Assembly (NCBI GenBank): GCA_023423065.1
Contig: JAFAGC010000077.1
Location: forward strand, 7,519-71,518
Direction: 5' to 3'
Origin: Pseudomonadota bacterium
GTDB lineage: Bacteria; Pseudomonadota; Gammaproteobacteria; Steroidobacterales; Steroidobacteraceae
Length of the DNA: 64,000 nt
Position 1 is the stretch's first letter. Every line of letters starts with the position of its first letter. Below the pieces are notes generated by a model. That model was not told where the DNA came from. It did not search any database and saw only the letters and a list, made by a program, of their open reading frames with translations. Made by a program: the position numbers and the translations under genes. Below are positions 63,143 through 64,000 of the stretch, in pieces.

Positions 63143-64000
63143 ATGAAACTGATTCGATTCGCCGCGCTCGGCGCGGTCCTCGCGCTGGCTGCCTGCTCCA
63201 AATCCGCAACCGACAAGGCCGCGGATGCCGCCACTCCCGCCAAGCCGCCGCTCGTCACGGTGAACGGCAAGGCGATCAGCACCGAGCTCTTCGAGGACTA
63301 CGTCATGGCGGTCGCGCAGAAGCCCTCCGCCGAGCTTCCGGCCGAAGACGTCGCGCAGATCAAGGACAACCTGGTGCGCATCGAGCTCATCGCGCAGCAG
63401 GCCGAGAAGGACGGTCTCACGAAGGAGCCCGAGCTCGCCAACCGGCTCGAGCTCGCGCGCCTCAACATCATCCAGCAGGCGGCCGCGCAGAAATACGCCA
63501 AGGACCACGTCCCCACCGAGGCGGAACTGCGGGCCGAATACGACTCGCAGATCGGCGCGAGCAGCCTGGTCGAGTACCAGGCGCGGCACATTCTCGTGAG
63601 CAGCGAGGAAGTCGCGCAGAAGGTGATCCAGCAGCTCAAGGCGGGCCAGGACTTCGCGGGCCTCGCGAAGCGGCTGTCGCTCGACAAGGAGTCGGCGAAG
63701 AACGGCGGCGACCTCGGCTGGTTCGCGCCTAACCAGATGCTCAAGCCGGTGAGCGACGCGGTCGCGCTGCTCGTGAAGGGCGCCTACACCACGACGCCCG
63801 TGCAGACGCAGTACGGCTGGCACGTCATCCAGCTGACCAACACTCGCGATCGCACGCCGCCCGCCTTCGATGCGGTCAAGGAGCAACTCGGCAACATCGT
63901 GATCGGCAAGAAGTTCAAGGCGCTCTCGGACGAGATGCTGAAGACGGCGAAAGTCGATCCGCCGCTGACGACCGCGCCGGTCGCGGCCGCGGCGCCGGCG
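63143..64000 (+). CDS. Parvulin-type peptidyl-prolyl isomerase lipoprotein (partial)
   Basis: This frame starts at 63143 and runs off the right edge; 286 codons are visible. It begins with a lipoprotein signal (MKLIRFAALGAVLALAAC, lipobox LAAC, C18). An N-terminal chaperone part follows (LVTVNGKAISTELFEDYV; LVRIELIAQQAEKDGL), then a PpiC domain from about 145 (YQARHILVSSEEVAQKVIQQLKAG; LSLDKESAKNGGDLGWF; TTPVQTQYGWHVIQL). It probably aids folding of envelope proteins. It lies 42 bases after bolA; the end is outside the window. Confidence 0.9.
   Translation, partial: MKLIRFAALGAVLALAACSKSATDKAADAATPAKPPLVTVNGKAISTELFEDYVMAVAQKPSAELPAEDVAQIKDNLVRIELIAQQAEKDGLTKEPELANRLELARLNIIQQAAAQKYAKDHVPTEAELRAEYDSQIGASSLVEYQARHILVSSEEVAQKVIQQLKAGQDFAGLAKRLSLDKESAKNGGDLGWFAPNQMLKPVSDAVALLVKGAYTTTPVQTQYGWHVIQLTNTRDRTPPAFDAVKEQLGNIVIGKKFKALSDEMLKTAKVDPPLTTAPVAAAAPA

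Overview
The window is a GC-rich (by eye about two thirds G+C) piece of a gammaproteobacterial chromosome. The clues are a polar-flagellum gene set of the Pseudomonas/Xanthomonas/Vibrio type (FlhF, FlhG, sigma-54 activators, FliA), the housekeeping order gyrA-serC-serA-pheA-hisC-cmk-rpsA-ihfB, and the cluster ubiG-mupP-yciK. A lineage near Xanthomonadales, Nevskiales or Steroidobacteraceae is my inference; nothing here fixes the genus. I see no rRNA, tRNA, CRISPR array, prophage or transposase gene.

Region 1 (1-37664) is a nearly complete flagellar locus. Read on the minus strand it runs from flgB down to cheZ: flgBCDEFGHIJKL, fliC, flaG, fliD, a flgN-like gene, fliS, a fliT-like gene, a PilZ-like gene, a fleQ-like gene, a fleR-like gene, fliEFGHIJK, fliLMNOPQR, flhBAFG, fliA, cheY and cheZ. 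flgA, flgM and flgN diverge on the plus strand. The promoter hierarchy can be read directly. Sigma-54 sites (TGGCACG-N4-TTGC type) lie before fleR-like/fliE, fliL, flgB and flgA. FliA (sigma-28) sites (TMAAG-N14-GCCGTTA type) lie before fliC, fliS and flgM. Strong terminators follow flgL and flgN. The two sigma-54 activators are both stripped to AAA+ plus HTH: the FleQ-like protein lacks the FleQ domain and the FleR-like protein lacks its receiver, and no fleS kinase gene is present. A 216-bp element with 34-bp inverted ends sits between them.

Region 2 (37665-42309) holds a two-gene operon of unknown function (a 119-aa protein and a lipoprotein), a DUF533/TerB-like membrane protein, galU with a hairpin over its ribosome binding site, a comEA-like DNA-binding protein and lapB.

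Region 3 (42383-54020, minus strand) is the aromatic and serine biosynthesis plus translation/replication cluster: aroA, ihfB, rpsA, cmk, hisC, pheA, serA, serC, gyrA. aroA has a divergent active-site loop and sits between ihfB and lapB rather than upstream of cmk. The leaders of serC and serA each carry two hairpins with the same AAUAAC/AAUAAG loop, placed just before the ribosome binding site. This is the most interesting unexplained signal in the window.

Region 4 (54138-64000) holds ubiG, mupP/gph, rmuC and yciK (plus), rluB, scpB, scpA, trpS and yciO (minus), then yciB, bolA and a parvulin lipoprotein (plus) that runs off the end. These cover ubiquinone synthesis, cell-wall recycling, chromosome segregation (ScpAB), tryptophanyl-tRNA charging and envelope folding.
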